Shown here in pieces: positions 34,640 through 44,208 of a DNA stretch of 64,000 bases. The stretch is from Polynucleobacter sp. MWH-Berg-3C6. Its GTDB lineage: Bacteria; Pseudomonadota; Gammaproteobacteria; Burkholderiales; Burkholderiaceae. The stretch covers positions 496,001-560,000 of the forward strand of contig NZ_JACVPN010000001.1 of the NCBI RefSeq assembly GCF_018881855.1, given 5' to 3'. Positions within the stretch are counted from its first letter, which is position 1, and every line of letters begins with the position of its first letter. The notes under the pieces were generated by a model that did no database searches, was not told the DNA's origin, and saw only the letters and a list, made by a program, of their open reading frames with translations. Both the position numbers and the translations under genes were made by a program.

Positions 34640-34675
34640 GGGGTCTAAAAGGGGCTAAAACAGCCCCAGGACCCC
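34640..34675 (-). terminator. Rho-gene terminator: nested hairpins
   Basis: The inner stem GGGGCT (34651-34656)/AGCCCC (34662-34667) is followed on the minus strand by TTTT, four bases after the rho stop region. An outer pair GGGGTC (34640-34645)/GACCCC (34670-34675) can also form around it. It separates rho from rpmE2. Confidence 0.75.
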
Positions 34676-34679
34676 TAAA

Positions 34680-35942
34680 TTAGCCTCCGCGACGCATGAG
34701 GTCGAAGAATTCGCCGTTATTTTTGGTGGATTTGAGCTTGTCTACGATGAAGTTCATCGCCTCGATATCGTCCATATCCGCCAGCAATTTGCGCAATACC
34801 CAGATCTTCTGGAGGTTCTCAGCTTTAACCAAGAGCTCCTCACGGCGGGTACCAGACTTATTGAGGTTAATCGATGGGTAAACGCGACGTTCAGCCAGGC
34901 GACGCTCAAGGTGAACTTCCATATTGCCGGTGCCCTTGAATTCTTCATAAATGAGGTCATCCATTCGGCTACCAGTTTCAATCAGGGCAGTGGCGATAAT
35001 TGTTAATGATCCGCCTTCTTCAATATTGCGGGCAGCTCCAAAGAAACGTTTTGGACGTTGTAATGCGTTTGCATCCACACCGCCAGAGAGTACTTTGCCT
35101 GATGAAGGAACAACAGTGTTGTATGCACGAGCAAGGCGGGTAATCGAGTCAAGCAAAATGATGACATCTTTACCCATCTCTACTAAACGTTTTGCTTTTT
35201 CAATCACCATCTCGGCAACTTGAACGTGACGAACAGCTGGCTCATCAAAAGTAGAGGCAACTACCTCACCGCGAACGGAGCGTTGCATCTCGGTCACTTC
35301 TTCGGGACGCTCATCAACAAGCAAGACAATCAAAATTGCATCTGGATTGTTCGCAGAAATTGCATGAGCAATGTGTTGCATCATCACTGTCTTACCAGAC
35401 TTAGGTGATGCCACGATCAAACCACGTTGGCCATAACCGATGGGGGAGATCATATCAATGATGCGACCAGTCAAATTTTCTTCTGCCTTGATGTCGCGTT
35501 CTAAGCTAATCACACGGTTCGGGTGCAATGGCGTTAAGTTCTCGAACATGATGCGGTTCTTGAGGGCTTCTGGAGCCAAGCCATTGATCTTGTCTACTTT
35601 AACCAATGCAAAGTAACGCTCACCATCTTTAGGGGTACGTACTTCACCTTCAACGCTATCACCGGTGTGCAAATTAAAGCGACGGATCTGCGCAGGAGAG
35701 ATATAGATGTCGTCAGGAGAAGCCATATAAGAAGCTTCAGGGGAGCGCAAGAAACCAAAACCATCAGGAAGCACTTCTAAAGTACCGTCTCCGAATACTG
35801 TTTCACCAGCCTTCGCGCGTTTCTTCAGAATGGCAAACATCAATTCTTGTTTGCGCATCCGTTGCGTATTTTCAATCTCCAGGCTAGCTGCCATTTCGAG
35901 TAGAGCGGATACATGGAGGACTTTGAGTTCAGTTAATTGCAT
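34680..35942 (-). CDS. rho: Transcription termination factor Rho
   Basis: A 420-residue hexameric RNA helicase. The N-terminal domain has the helix [23 protein letters not shown] and the RNP-like [10 protein letters not shown] (about residues 59-67). The ATPase domain carries Walker A (ASPKSGKT, about 178-185), Walker B ([16 protein letters not shown]) and the conserved [21 protein letters not shown]-loop and R-loop elements are intact. It starts about 260 bases after the trxA terminator and so has its own promoter and a leader of up to 200 bases. Rho is autogenously attenuated in E. coli, so the long leader may serve that purpose. Confidence 0.98.
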   Translation of the reverse strand: MQLTELKVLHVSALLEMAASLEIENTQRMRKQELMFAILKKRAKAGETVFGDGTLEVLPDGFGFLRSPEASYMASPDDIYISPAQIRRFNLHTGDSVEGEVRTPKDGERYFALVKVDKINGLAPEALKNRIMFENLTPLHPNRVISLERDIKAEENLTGRIIDMISPIGYGQRGLIVASPKSGKTVMMQHIAHAISANNPDAILIVLLVDERPEEVTEMQRSVRGEVVASTFDEPAVRHVQVAEMVIEKAKRLVEMGKDVIILLDSITRLARAYNTVVPSSGKVLSGGVDANALQRPKRFFGAARNIEEGGSLTIIATALIETGSRMDDLIYEEFKGTGNMEVHLERRLAERRVYPSINLNKSGTRREELLVKAENLQKIWVLRKLLADMDDIEAMNFIVDKLKSTKNNGEFFDLMRRGG

Positions 35943-36160
35943 GTGGTTCTCGGGTGTTGATAAAGATGATTAGATAAATTGATTTTGGGGTATCGCTGCG
36001 CTGAAGGAGATCAGACAGATGTGGAAAAACAGAATTTTGGGAATTTGCTTAAGAAAGGGGGAGATAAATTGCTGGAATTGGGCGCTCTATTGAAAGCGCT
36101 GAACTACTGTTAAATGCAATACTACACTAAAAAACAGGTCATACAAGTATGTAAAGCGGG
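35943..36160 (-). other. rho leader / promoter region
   Basis: This gap of about 220 bases lies between the trxA terminator and rho. I see no ORF of merit on the minus strand and no obvious riboswitch. Candidate pairings are weak. It contains the promoter and probably a long 5' leader. Confidence 0.5.
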
Positions 36161-36164
36161 AAAA

Positions 36165-36193
36165 ACCACAGGCTCAACGGGTGAACCTGTGGT
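36165..36193 (-). terminator. trxA intrinsic terminator (minus strand)
   Basis: ACCACAGG (36165-36172) pairs with CCTGTGGT (36186-36193); pairing continues inward with a single mismatch. On the minus strand it is followed by TTTTT at 36161-36165. It is 11 bases after the trxA stop. Confidence 0.85.
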
Positions 36194-36203
36194 CTGTGAC
36201 TAT

Positions 36204-36530
36204 TTACAGGTGACTATCAATAAAGGCAGACAACTGGGATTTAGCCAAAGCGCCTACTTTTTGAGCAGCCACAGTGCCATTTTTGAAGAGAATTAGAGTT
36301 GGAATGCCGCGGATATTGAACTGGGCTGGAACACCTTGGTTCTCATCCACGTTCATTTTTGCGATCTGCAACTTGTCGCCATATTCGCCGGCGAGCTCTT
36401 CCAGGATTGGTCCGATCATTTTGCAAGGACCGCACCATTCAGCCCAGAAGTCGAGCAGTACAGGTTTATCGGACTTGAGGACGTCTTGTTCGAAAGAGGC
36501 GTCAGTTACATGTTTAATGCCGGCACTCAT
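36204..36530 (-). CDS. trxA: Thioredoxin 1
   Basis: A 108-residue cytoplasmic disulfide reductase with the active site WCGPC (residues 32-36, Cys33 and Cys36), the buried Asp near residue 27 and the cis-Pro loop [13 protein letters not shown]. It matches E. coli TrxA along its length. It precedes rho on the same strand, a common arrangement in betaproteobacteria, but a terminator separates them. The region upstream (110 bases) is shared with the divergent AddB-like gene. Confidence 0.98.
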   Translation of the reverse strand: MSAGIKHVTDASFEQDVLKSDKPVLLDFWAEWCGPCKMIGPILEELAGEYGDKLQIAKMNVDENQGVPAQFNIRGIPTLILFKNGTVAAQKVGALAKSQLSAFIDSHL

Positions 36531-36640
36531 GAAAATTCCTTATTTAGACTTATTTAGCGAGTTATTTAATTATGGCGTTACAGCGCTTATATTAGCAATA
36601 AGCTAAACATTCTGCTCAAAATAGATAAATTACCGAATTA

Positions 36641-39600
36641 ATGCCTCAACCTTTCCCCACCATTTCTGATCAAAAGCAGCCACACGCTTGGGCGATTACG
36701 CCCAATGGTCAAGCGCTTACCCAATTAGCAGAAGGGATTTGGGATTGTGCAATGCAAACCAATCAGCGCCCCTTGGTGGTGCTCAGTACCGCAGGACCAC
36801 TGATTGGGGTGCGGGCGGCTCTGGAGCAAAGCCGACCAAAAGATTTACCTGGCAATATCGCCTTCCTGCCGCAAGTCATTAGTTTTGCAGATTGGTTAGA
36901 AGCAGCGCCAGGCACATGGAAGTTTCCAAAGAAGCAAACGGATTTAGAAAGATGGTTATCGGTCTTTGTTAATTTGCGCAAACACAAAGTTTTGCAAAGC
37001 TGGTTTAAGGCAGAGAGTGAGGCGGGGGCGTGGGGATTGGCTCAGGCTGTCATTGATGCATGTGACTCGCTCTCAGAAATTGTTGTACCGCAATTACAAA
37101 GCGAACTAAATAACGCACTGAAAACCCATGCACTCGATACTGAAGCATGGCTTAAAAAAGTAGAGCTCGTTTTAGATCAGGCCATCGCCAAAGCCTATGT
37201 TGGGCTCTCACGAAATGTTGTAGATGAAGAGTCTGCAGTACTCTTAACTTTCTGGCGTTATCTGACAAACATTGGTGATCCGGTCATTCGCAAACATTTA
37301 GCCATGGCTGCGCATATGCAATTGGCAAAAGTCAATACAGAGAAAGGTCGCAATACAGTGCGTCCATTCATCTGGCTGCAGACCGCTGATCCAAAGCCCA
37401 TTGATCAAGAGTTGATTGATGGCTATCTAAGTGATTACGCACAATTCGCGCCAGTGGTTCGAGTAGATATGGACTGGCAATCGGTTGCATTGTGGCCTGA
37501 AGCCCTGTGTGGACTGGATTCAGAGGGGCATATAGCGGTTGCCAATTTGCAAGAAGAATCCCAAATAGATAGCAATATTCAATCCAATAGTCACGATGGC
37601 TGGCGTTTACTAGCAGCAAGACGCTTTGAGGAGTTGGCTTGGGCTGCTACCAAATCGATTGAGTCGCATTTGATCGCTGGTAAGAAAAATATTGCATTGG
37701 TTGCGCAAGATCGCTTGGCTGCACGCCGCGCTCGAGCGCTCTTAAGTCGCCTAGGTGATGCACTGCGTATTCGAGATGAAACCGGCTGGAAGTTATCAAC
37801 CACGAGAGCTGCCGCAGCATTTGACAGCTTCTTGGAGTTGATTCGTGCACCTAAGGAGGGTCCGAGTGCCAGCGCCTTACTCGAGTTTTTGCAAAATCCC
37901 TATTTGGATCTCCCGGGCAGTCTAAATAAGTCCCCTGAGCTTTGCATCGGCCTTGTTGCTCAACTTGAAGATATATTGATTGCTAGTCAAGCAAAGTCTG
38001 GTTGGGAAACTTTCATCGTTGCAGTTGAGCGTGCCAATACTTATGCGGCAACCAATGGCGATTCTCCCAATGCGCATCTAATTGATCTCATCAAGTTTGT
38101 AAGACGTATTCATATTGCTTGGCAACAGCCTACTGTAAATTGTTCTAGTGCTTATGACCTTTTGCAAAAAAACCTGCAAGATATTGGTATGACAGCAAGC
38201 TTGGAAAGCGATGCAGCAGGCAAACAGCTACTTGAAGTTTTAAAAGATTTTGATTTCAGAGGCGGTACTTATAAAGACGTTAAGATGCGCCTGCCTGAAT
38301 GGTTGAGTCTCATTAAAACAGTTATTGAAGAGTCGGCTTATGAAGAGGCTGGTAAAGAAGCGCAGGCGACCCTGAGCATTTTGCCGCTGAGCTCAATAAG
38401 ACTTCGCCAATTTGATGCTGTCGTTTTGGTGGGGTGTGATGAGCAGCAGCTTCCTGCTTTTTCTGAGCCACCATTATTTTTCTCGGATACGCTCAATCGC
38501 TATCTCAAATCATCTACGATTGCCGCGCAATATATACAGCAGGCCAGGGATCTTTCCCAGTTATTAGCGTCTTGCAAAAATGTAGATCTTCTATGGCAGA
38601 ACAAAAGCAAGGGTGGTGAGCCTCTTAGGCCATCAGCTTGGATTCAACGTTTGCAGACCAAGTTAAAAGATTGGCGAGTCATTGATATAAAGCCAGAAGG
38701 CTATGAAGGTAGCTCTCAGCCAATTCAGATGTCGGTAAGTACGCCTAATCCAGATTTAGCCATTCCAATGACCGTTTCACCCAGCGCATATAAGGCTTTA
38801 CGTGATTGCCCATATCGCTATTACGTTACTAGTTTGCTTGGGTTGCGTAAGGCAAAAGAATTTGAAGAAGGATTTGACGCCTCTTTGGCGGGCCAGACTT
38901 TGCATGCCTTACTCAAAACTTTTTTCCAGGCGCTGAAGACTGAGGAAGAGAAAACACATTCGCCAATACATCAGGGTATTGAGGTGCGACGTCAGTGGAT
39001 GATCGATCACTTAATGAGGTATTCAGAAAAAGAGTTCGAGCGTTTGATTGCTGGTGATGCCAGAATCTTGGGAACCCTTAGGGATTGGCAAAAACAAATT
39101 CCTAGCTTCATTGATTGGCAGATCCAAAGAGAGAATGAAGGGTGGCGTTACCACGATGCTGAGTTGCCGATTGGCTTCACGTTGAGCCTATTGGATCCCA
39201 ATGGTGTGCAGAGGAATATTCGCATTGCCGGGCGTGCAGATCGATTTGATATTCATAAGTTTGATAGCGCTGCAGCGGCAGTGGTCGACTATAAAAATCA
39301 AAAAGTGAAAAAGATTGTGGATCGCGCAGAGAATATTTTGGATGATCCGCAGCTCTTAATCTATGCTCGCGCCGCCAATGAGAATGCCATAGCGGCTCAC
39401 CTGCCAGGGCGCACAGTTGATAGAGCGGAGTGGGTCTCTCTCAAGGCGGAGCTTGATAAAGGTGAGGATAAAAATATTCGGGCTCACATTGTCGAAGACA
39501 TGCCAAATGTAATGGAGCAATTTTCTGAGCAGATCGCCAAAGACTTAAATAGTTTGTGGGCGCGTAAACCCATGCAAGCATTTGCACCAGATAGCGTATG

Positions 39601-39646
39601 TCAGTTTTGTGAGGCTAGGGGCGTGTGCAGAAAGGGTATGTGGTGA
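36641..39646 (+). CDS. AddB-like repair protein with RecB-family nuclease domain (TIGR03623-like)
   Basis: A 1001-residue protein of the class annotated as TIGR03623 'probable DNA repair protein', which accompanies AddA-like helicases in betaproteobacteria. The long N-terminal part resembles an inactivated helicase scaffold with no convincing Walker A. The C-terminus is a PD-(D/E)XK nuclease: GRADRFD near residue 864 and VDYKNQK near 883. Four cysteines, Cys723 and Cys987, Cys990, Cys996 (C-x2-C-x5-C), fit the AddB-type 4Fe-4S cluster. It pairs with the next gene by a four-base overlap and is divergent from trxA. The pair should process double-strand ends for recombination. Confidence 0.85.
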   Translation: MPQPFPTISDQKQPHAWAITPNGQALTQLAEGIWDCAMQTNQRPLVVLSTAGPLIGVRAALEQSRPKDLPGNIAFLPQVISFADWLEAAPGTWKFPKKQTDLERWLSVFVNLRKHKVLQSWFKAESEAGAWGLAQAVIDACDSLSEIVVPQLQSELNNALKTHALDTEAWLKKVELVLDQAIAKAYVGLSRNVVDEESAVLLTFWRYLTNIGDPVIRKHLAMAAHMQLAKVNTEKGRNTVRPFIWLQTADPKPIDQELIDGYLSDYAQFAPVVRVDMDWQSVALWPEALCGLDSEGHIAVANLQEESQIDSNIQSNSHDGWRLLAARRFEELAWAATKSIESHLIAGKKNIALVAQDRLAARRARALLSRLGDALRIRDETGWKLSTTRAAAAFDSFLELIRAPKEGPSASALLEFLQNPYLDLPGSLNKSPELCIGLVAQLEDILIASQAKSGWETFIVAVERANTYAATNGDSPNAHLIDLIKFVRRIHIAWQQPTVNCSSAYDLLQKNLQDIGMTASLESDAAGKQLLEVLKDFDFRGGTYKDVKMRLPEWLSLIKTVIEESAYEEAGKEAQATLSILPLSSIRLRQFDAVVLVGCDEQQLPAFSEPPLFFSDTLNRYLKSSTIAAQYIQQARDLSQLLASCKNVDLLWQNKSKGGEPLRPSAWIQRLQTKLKDWRVIDIKPEGYEGSSQPIQMSVSTPNPDLAIPMTVSPSAYKALRDCPYRYYVTSLLGLRKAKEFEEGFDASLAGQTLHALLKTFFQALKTEEEKTHSPIHQGIEVRRQWMIDHLMRYSEKEFERLIAGDARILGTLRDWQKQIPSFIDWQIQRENEGWRYHDAELPIGFTLSLLDPNGVQRNIRIAGRADRFDIHKFDSAAAAVVDYKNQKVKKIVDRAENILDDPQLLIYARAANENAIAAHLPGRTVDRAEWVSLKAELDKGEDKNIRAHIVEDMPNVMEQFSEQIAKDLNSLWARKPMQAFAPDSVCQFCEARGVCRKGMW

Positions 39647-42600
39647 GCGAAGAGTTCGATTACCCATTAGCCTGCAATCCCGAAAGATCGGTGATTGTTT
39701 CTGCTTGCGCAGGTAGCGGTAAGACTTGGCTATTAGTTGCCCGCATGATTCGACTGCTTTTAGCTGGAGTAAAACCACAAGAAATTTTAGCGCTCACCTT
39801 TACACGTAAGGCTGCGCAAGAAATGCGCGATCGTCTCTATGGATTGCTAGAAGAATTTTCAACTGCTGATGACAATACGCTCATACATGAGTTGCATATC
39901 AGAGGCTTGGCAAGAGAAGAGGCTATCAAGCTGCTACCTCAAGCGCGAGCTCTGTATTTAAAAGTTCTATCGAGCCCGCAGTCTATTGTCATTGACACCT
40001 TCCACGGTTGGTTTGGACGTCTTCTAGGTGCAGCTCCTGTCTCTGCAGAGGTTCAGCCAGGCTTTAATTTACGAGAAGACGCTAAGCGTTTGCAAGAAGA
40101 ATGTATGGGGGACTGGTGGGGCGATCTGTCCGAGGATCTCAAGCAACGCTATGACGTATTGTTGGCTGAATTTGGTGCGAGCGAGACTCAAAAGTTCTTG
40201 ATGGGTAACTACAGTCTCTTTAAGCAAAGAGGTGCATGGACATTCTTTAAAGAAGCTTGCGCTTCCAAAAATATTGAGCCCATTGAATATTTAGATAAAG
40301 TCTTACCCTCTTTGCGTTTACAGAATCCGCTGGAAGATTTTTGGCAGCGACCCGAAACCAAACATAATCTAGAGACACTCTATCGGTGTTTTAGTAATGG
40401 CACCCCAACGCAAATAGGAAAAGCTGCTTATCTTGAAGAGGTGATTGCGCACCATGCTGCGGGCAGATCAGTAATGGACATTGCCGATCAGTTTGAAACT
40501 TACTTTTTCACGCAGGCTCTCACCCCTTTGGCTGATATCGCCAAAACTTCTACCCCCATGCTGAAGTATTTAGCCAAAACTGGCGGGGACCCGGCAGAGA
40601 TCACCGCTATTCGGAATGCCTGGGTGCAAGCCTATGAGGCTTTTTTTACCTGGCAGAGTGAGCACCTCATTCATGATCTCAATGCGGCTTGGTTTGCCAT
40701 GAGCGAAGCCATGTTGAGTCATATGGAAAAAGCAAAAGAGGCAATGCGTGTCCGTGACTTTGATGATCTGGAAATTGGCGTAAGTCAATTGATGGCAAGT
40801 TCGGCTAATGCCTCCTATTTGCAGGCACGCTTAGATGCTAAGTACAAACATATTCTGATTGATGAGTTTCAGGATACCAATCCTTTGCAATGGCAAATAT
40901 TACGTGCATGGTTAGATGGTTACGGTGATGACAGCTCCATGCCAAGTGTCTTTATTGTGGGCGATCCTAAGCAGTCTATTTATCGTTTTCGCCGTGCTGA
41001 TCCAAGACTCTTTGCTAGCGCCAGGGATTTTTTGGTGAACAAATTAAATGCCAAAGCTTTATCGCAAAATAAAACCCGTAGAAATGCGCCTGCAATTAAT
41101 GATGCAGTGAATCAGGTATTTCTGGCGGGGGCTTTGCCAGAGAGCTATCAATATGCCAAACAAACTACCGCCTGGAAACCTGCGCCAGAAGGTCTTCCAC
41201 AGCCGGCTTATGCGGCCGAAGGCGAAGTCCAATTGCTACCGCTTATTGCGCGTGTTGAGAACATTCAGGCGGAGCGATCTGGAACGGCTTTTGATAATGC
41301 AATTCAAGATGCTAATCAAACAAGTGACGTGCAGCAGCGCTATGAAGAAGGGAGGCAAATTAGCGGCTTAATTCATCAAGTGATTGCAACCCGTCAAGTG
41401 ATGGATAAAAAAGATGGAAAAGAGTATTGGCGGCCTGCAAGGGCGAGTGACTTCATCTTATTAGTCAAGCGCCGTAAATACTTGCCTCAGTTTGAAAGGG
41501 CCTTAAGAGAAGCGGGCCTTGCTTATGACAGTTCACGCTTAGGCGGCCTCTTAAATACACTCGAGATTGATGATCTGATTGCTTTACTCACAGTCTTGGT
41601 GTCTCCACGACATGACTTGCCATTGGCTCAAGTGCTACGTAGTCCTATTTTTAGTTTCACTGAGGCGCAGATGCAGGAGCTCAGCATGAGTGTTAGCAGT
41701 GATGGTTACCGCTCTTGGTGGGATGCTTTGCAAGCCAGTCAAAATCCATTCGTTCTGAAGGCGGCAAGATATTTAGAGCATTGGCGTGGCCTCGGGGAGG
41801 TCTTGCCGGTGCATGACTTGCTAGATTTGATTTATCACGAGAGCAATCTACGGGTAAGTTATGCGATTACCGCCCAAAATCTTGCTCGCGCACAAGTCCT
41901 GGCAAATTTAGATGCCTTCTTAGAGTTAGCCTTAAATCAAGATGGCGGTCGTTACCCTAGCTTAAGCCGCTTTATTGATGACATGAACGCAATGCGTCGT
42001 GGTGATGATGACGAAACCCCCGATGAGGGTGATGTAGAGGTGCAGGCTGAAGCTAGTGATGATATTGGCGAGGTGGATGAGCAAAGCGAGATGTCAGAAG
42101 AGGATCGTCATCAGCGCGTACGCTTAATGACAATTCATGGGGCTAAAGGATTGGAGTCGCCATTTGTCATCATGCTTGATGCTAATCACACTGAGTGGCG
42201 TGCACCACATCGAGGTGTTCTATTGGATTGGCCGCCGGAGCATGCTCACCCTACGCATCTTTCTCTTTATACCGCTAAGACACTCACCAGTGAGCGTAGC
42301 GCCATTTTCAAAAAAGAGAATGAGGTAAGCCAGAATGAAAATTGGAACTTGCTATACGTTGCAATGACCCGAGCAAAGCAGGGTCTATGGCTCAGTGGCG
42401 TTGAGAGCAATGCCAAGACGGGGGTTAATGAGCGCTCTTGGTACGGTAGAGCTTTAGTTGCAGGGATTCCAACTCTAGATCTCAATACTCTTGGTATCAA
42501 GAACTTCCCTGAAGCCAAAGGTGAGATTAAGGTAGAGCTAGGAAGCGTGCCATTTAAGATTGACCACTTTCAGATTGCATGGGACCAGGCCAAGAAAAGC

Positions 42601-43158
42601 CACCAGGACTCCATTCTGAAGCTTGAGAGTGGGGAGCTAGCAAAGGAGATGACAGCAAAATCTCTTGAGCAAGCAAAAGAAGAGTCTGACCCAGAAATAC
42701 TCGAAGAGGGCACAAACTTTCATAAGCTACTTGAGTTCTTGACGCCAGACTCAAGTAATGCCGCAAAGCCAGTTATGCCAAGCGAGCAAGAGATTATGAA
42801 TTGGTTGAGTGTTGATGCAGAGCAAGCAAAAGCTTTAATGAATCACGCTAAGACTATATTGGAGGCTCCAGCGCTCAAACCCTATCTCACATCAGGGCAG
42901 TGGATTCAGGCTTGGAATGAACTTGATATTGCTAGCCAAGAAGGTAAGAGCTACCGTATGGACCGCTTAGTGGAGTTGGATGATCACCTAGCAATCATTG
43001 ATTACAAGCTCACTATTCCAGAAGTCGGTAGCAAGCAATATGAGCAATATCGTGCGCAACTCAAGAGCTATCAAGTAGAGCTTACACGCATCAGAAAAGA
43101 CAAGTCTAATAGGGCTTACTTGATTTCATCTAAAGGTGAGATGGTGGAAGTGAAGTAG
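39643..43158 (+). CDS. AddA-like UvrD-family helicase-nuclease
   Basis: A 1171-residue protein. I choose GTG 39643, which overlaps the stop of the upstream gene in a GTGA junction with AAGGG ahead of it; a GTG 18 bases earlier is possible. Motif I is ACAGSGKT (about residues 21-28), with the UvrD signature LTFTRKAAQEMRDRL. Motif II is LIDEFQDTNPLQW near residue 405, followed by VGDPKQSIYRFRRAD (III). Later motifs include TIHGAKGLE (V) and NLLYVAMTRAKQGLW (VI). An acidic insertion lies near residue 790-820. The C-terminal nuclease has RMDRLVEL and IIDYKLT near 1118. It is the motor and second nuclease of the exonuclease V-type pair. Confidence 0.92.
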   Translation: MSEEFDYPLACNPERSVIVSACAGSGKTWLLVARMIRLLLAGVKPQEILALTFTRKAAQEMRDRLYGLLEEFSTADDNTLIHELHIRGLAREEAIKLLPQARALYLKVLSSPQSIVIDTFHGWFGRLLGAAPVSAEVQPGFNLREDAKRLQEECMGDWWGDLSEDLKQRYDVLLAEFGASETQKFLMGNYSLFKQRGAWTFFKEACASKNIEPIEYLDKVLPSLRLQNPLEDFWQRPETKHNLETLYRCFSNGTPTQIGKAAYLEEVIAHHAAGRSVMDIADQFETYFFTQALTPLADIAKTSTPMLKYLAKTGGDPAEITAIRNAWVQAYEAFFTWQSEHLIHDLNAAWFAMSEAMLSHMEKAKEAMRVRDFDDLEIGVSQLMASSANASYLQARLDAKYKHILIDEFQDTNPLQWQILRAWLDGYGDDSSMPSVFIVGDPKQSIYRFRRADPRLFASARDFLVNKLNAKALSQNKTRRNAPAINDAVNQVFLAGALPESYQYAKQTTAWKPAPEGLPQPAYAAEGEVQLLPLIARVENIQAERSGTAFDNAIQDANQTSDVQQRYEEGRQISGLIHQVIATRQVMDKKDGKEYWRPARASDFILLVKRRKYLPQFERALREAGLAYDSSRLGGLLNTLEIDDLIALLTVLVSPRHDLPLAQVLRSPIFSFTEAQMQELSMSVSSDGYRSWWDALQASQNPFVLKAARYLEHWRGLGEVLPVHDLLDLIYHESNLRVSYAITAQNLARAQVLANLDAFLELALNQDGGRYPSLSRFIDDMNAMRRGDDDETPDEGDVEVQAEASDDIGEVDEQSEMSEEDRHQRVRLMTIHGAKGLESPFVIMLDANHTEWRAPHRGVLLDWPPEHAHPTHLSLYTAKTLTSERSAIFKKENEVSQNENWNLLYVAMTRAKQGLWLSGVESNAKTGVNERSWYGRALVAGIPTLDLNTLGIKNFPEAKGEIKVELGSVPFKIDHFQIAWDQAKKSHQDSILKLESGELAKEMTAKSLEQAKEESDPEILEEGTNFHKLLEFLTPDSSNAAKPVMPSEQEIMNWLSVDAEQAKALMNHAKTILEAPALKPYLTSGQWIQAWNELDIASQEGKSYRMDRLVELDDHLAIIDYKLTIPEVGSKQYEQYRAQLKSYQVELTRIRKDKSNRAYLISSKGEMVEVK

Positions 43159-43177
43159 GTCGGATGCCGCTACCAAT

Positions 43178-43205
43178 AAAAAACCACCGTATTCGGTGGT
43201 TTTTT
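43178..43205. terminator. Terminator after the AddAB-like operon
   Basis: AAAAAACCACCG / CGGTGGTTTTTT with loop TATT, about 20 bases after the AddA-like stop. It can also stop the convergent minus-strand Bug gene ending at 43246. Confidence 0.9.
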
Positions 43206-43245
43206 ATTTGATTCAAAAGAAAATAAAGAACAGAATCTGATCCCT

Positions 43246-44208
43246 TTATTTAATCATCCCTGCATTCTTAGCATCTTCCATGGCTTGAGCGGATTTCTCT
43301 TTCATGAATGCTGGCATTTTTGCCAAAGGTACATCCACAATCACAAAGCCGGAGTCTTCTAGCTTCTTCTTAGTTTCAGGGTCAGCATTGAGCTTTGCAA
43401 AGTAGTCAGATAGTTTTTGCTGTAATACCAGTGGAGTGGCTTTAGGCACAGCAACGCCACGATAGGCGCCATCTACCCAGTTCAGGCCCAACTCTTTAAA
43501 GGTGGGAACGTCCGGTAGAGCAGGGTTGCGCTTTTCAGTAGCAATCGCCAATGTGCGTACTTTCCCTTTTTGTTGAATCGCTAATGGCAAATAACCCATT
43601 GCGCCATCAACGTGCATGCCAATCAAAGCAGTAATCAAATCACCTGTGCCCTTGAAAGGAACGTAATTAATTTTGACTCCAGCCAACTTATTTAAACGCT
43701 CAACAGCCATATGGTTCGCTGAGAACTGGGCTGAACCTGCCAGAGACATCTTGCCTGGATCTTTTTTGGCTGCGGCAATAAATTCTTGATAGGTCTTGTA
43801 GGGACTATCCGCGGAAACCATCAAGGCATCAGGAGTGAAGTGGTAGTAGTAGATCGCATTAATGTCTTCAGTCTTGTACTGAATGCCTTCTTGCAGTGGC
43901 TGCAAGATTGTGTGTGGAATATTGACGCCTACTACTGTGGTGCCATCAGCCGGGTAGGTATTGAGGGCGCTCCATACTAATGCGCCACCAGCACCAGCAC
44001 GATTCATGACTACCATAGGCTGCTTGAATTTCTTGGCAGAAATATCAGCTTGGTAGCGTGCCACTAAATCAGACTCGCCTGCTGCAGGAAAGGGGATGAT
44101 GTACTGAATCGTTTTATCCGGAAAGGGCTGGGCACTAGCTCCTGATAGCAATCCAAAAGAAATGAAACAGGCGCCTAGTAAAACACTTAGGAATTTAAAT
44201 AGCTTCAT
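43246..44208 (-). CDS. Bug-family receptor coupled to a hydroxyacid dehydrogenase gene
   Basis: A 320-residue receptor. Signal: MKLFKFLSVLLGACFISFGLLSGASAQ. It opens IQYIIPFPAAGESDLVARYQADI, in which AGESD replaces the more common PPGG..D. FKGTGDLITALIGMHVDGAMGYL is the second-lobe signature. Its start codon overlaps the stop of the dehydrogenase gene by four bases (ATGA), so the two are coupled. The ligand is therefore likely to be the dehydrogenase substrate or precursor, such as tartrate or malate. This is the only one of the five Bug receptors here with an adjacent metabolic gene that hints at its ligand. Confidence 0.92.
   Translation of the reverse strand: MKLFKFLSVLLGACFISFGLLSGASAQPFPDKTIQYIIPFPAAGESDLVARYQADISAKKFKQPMVVMNRAGAGGALVWSALNTYPADGTTVVGVNIPHTILQPLQEGIQYKTEDINAIYYYHFTPDALMVSADSPYKTYQEFIAAAKKDPGKMSLAGSAQFSANHMAVERLNKLAGVKINYVPFKGTGDLITALIGMHVDGAMGYLPLAIQQKGKVRTLAIATEKRNPALPDVPTFKELGLNWVDGAYRGVAVPKATPLVLQQKLSDYFAKLNADPETKKKLEDSGFVIVDVPLAKMPAFMKEKSAQAMEDAKNAGMIK

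Noticed and set aside
36114..36296. Plus-strand ORF of 60 codons between rho and trxA
   Set aside because: It runs through the trxA terminator and end of trxA on the other strand; no ribosome site.
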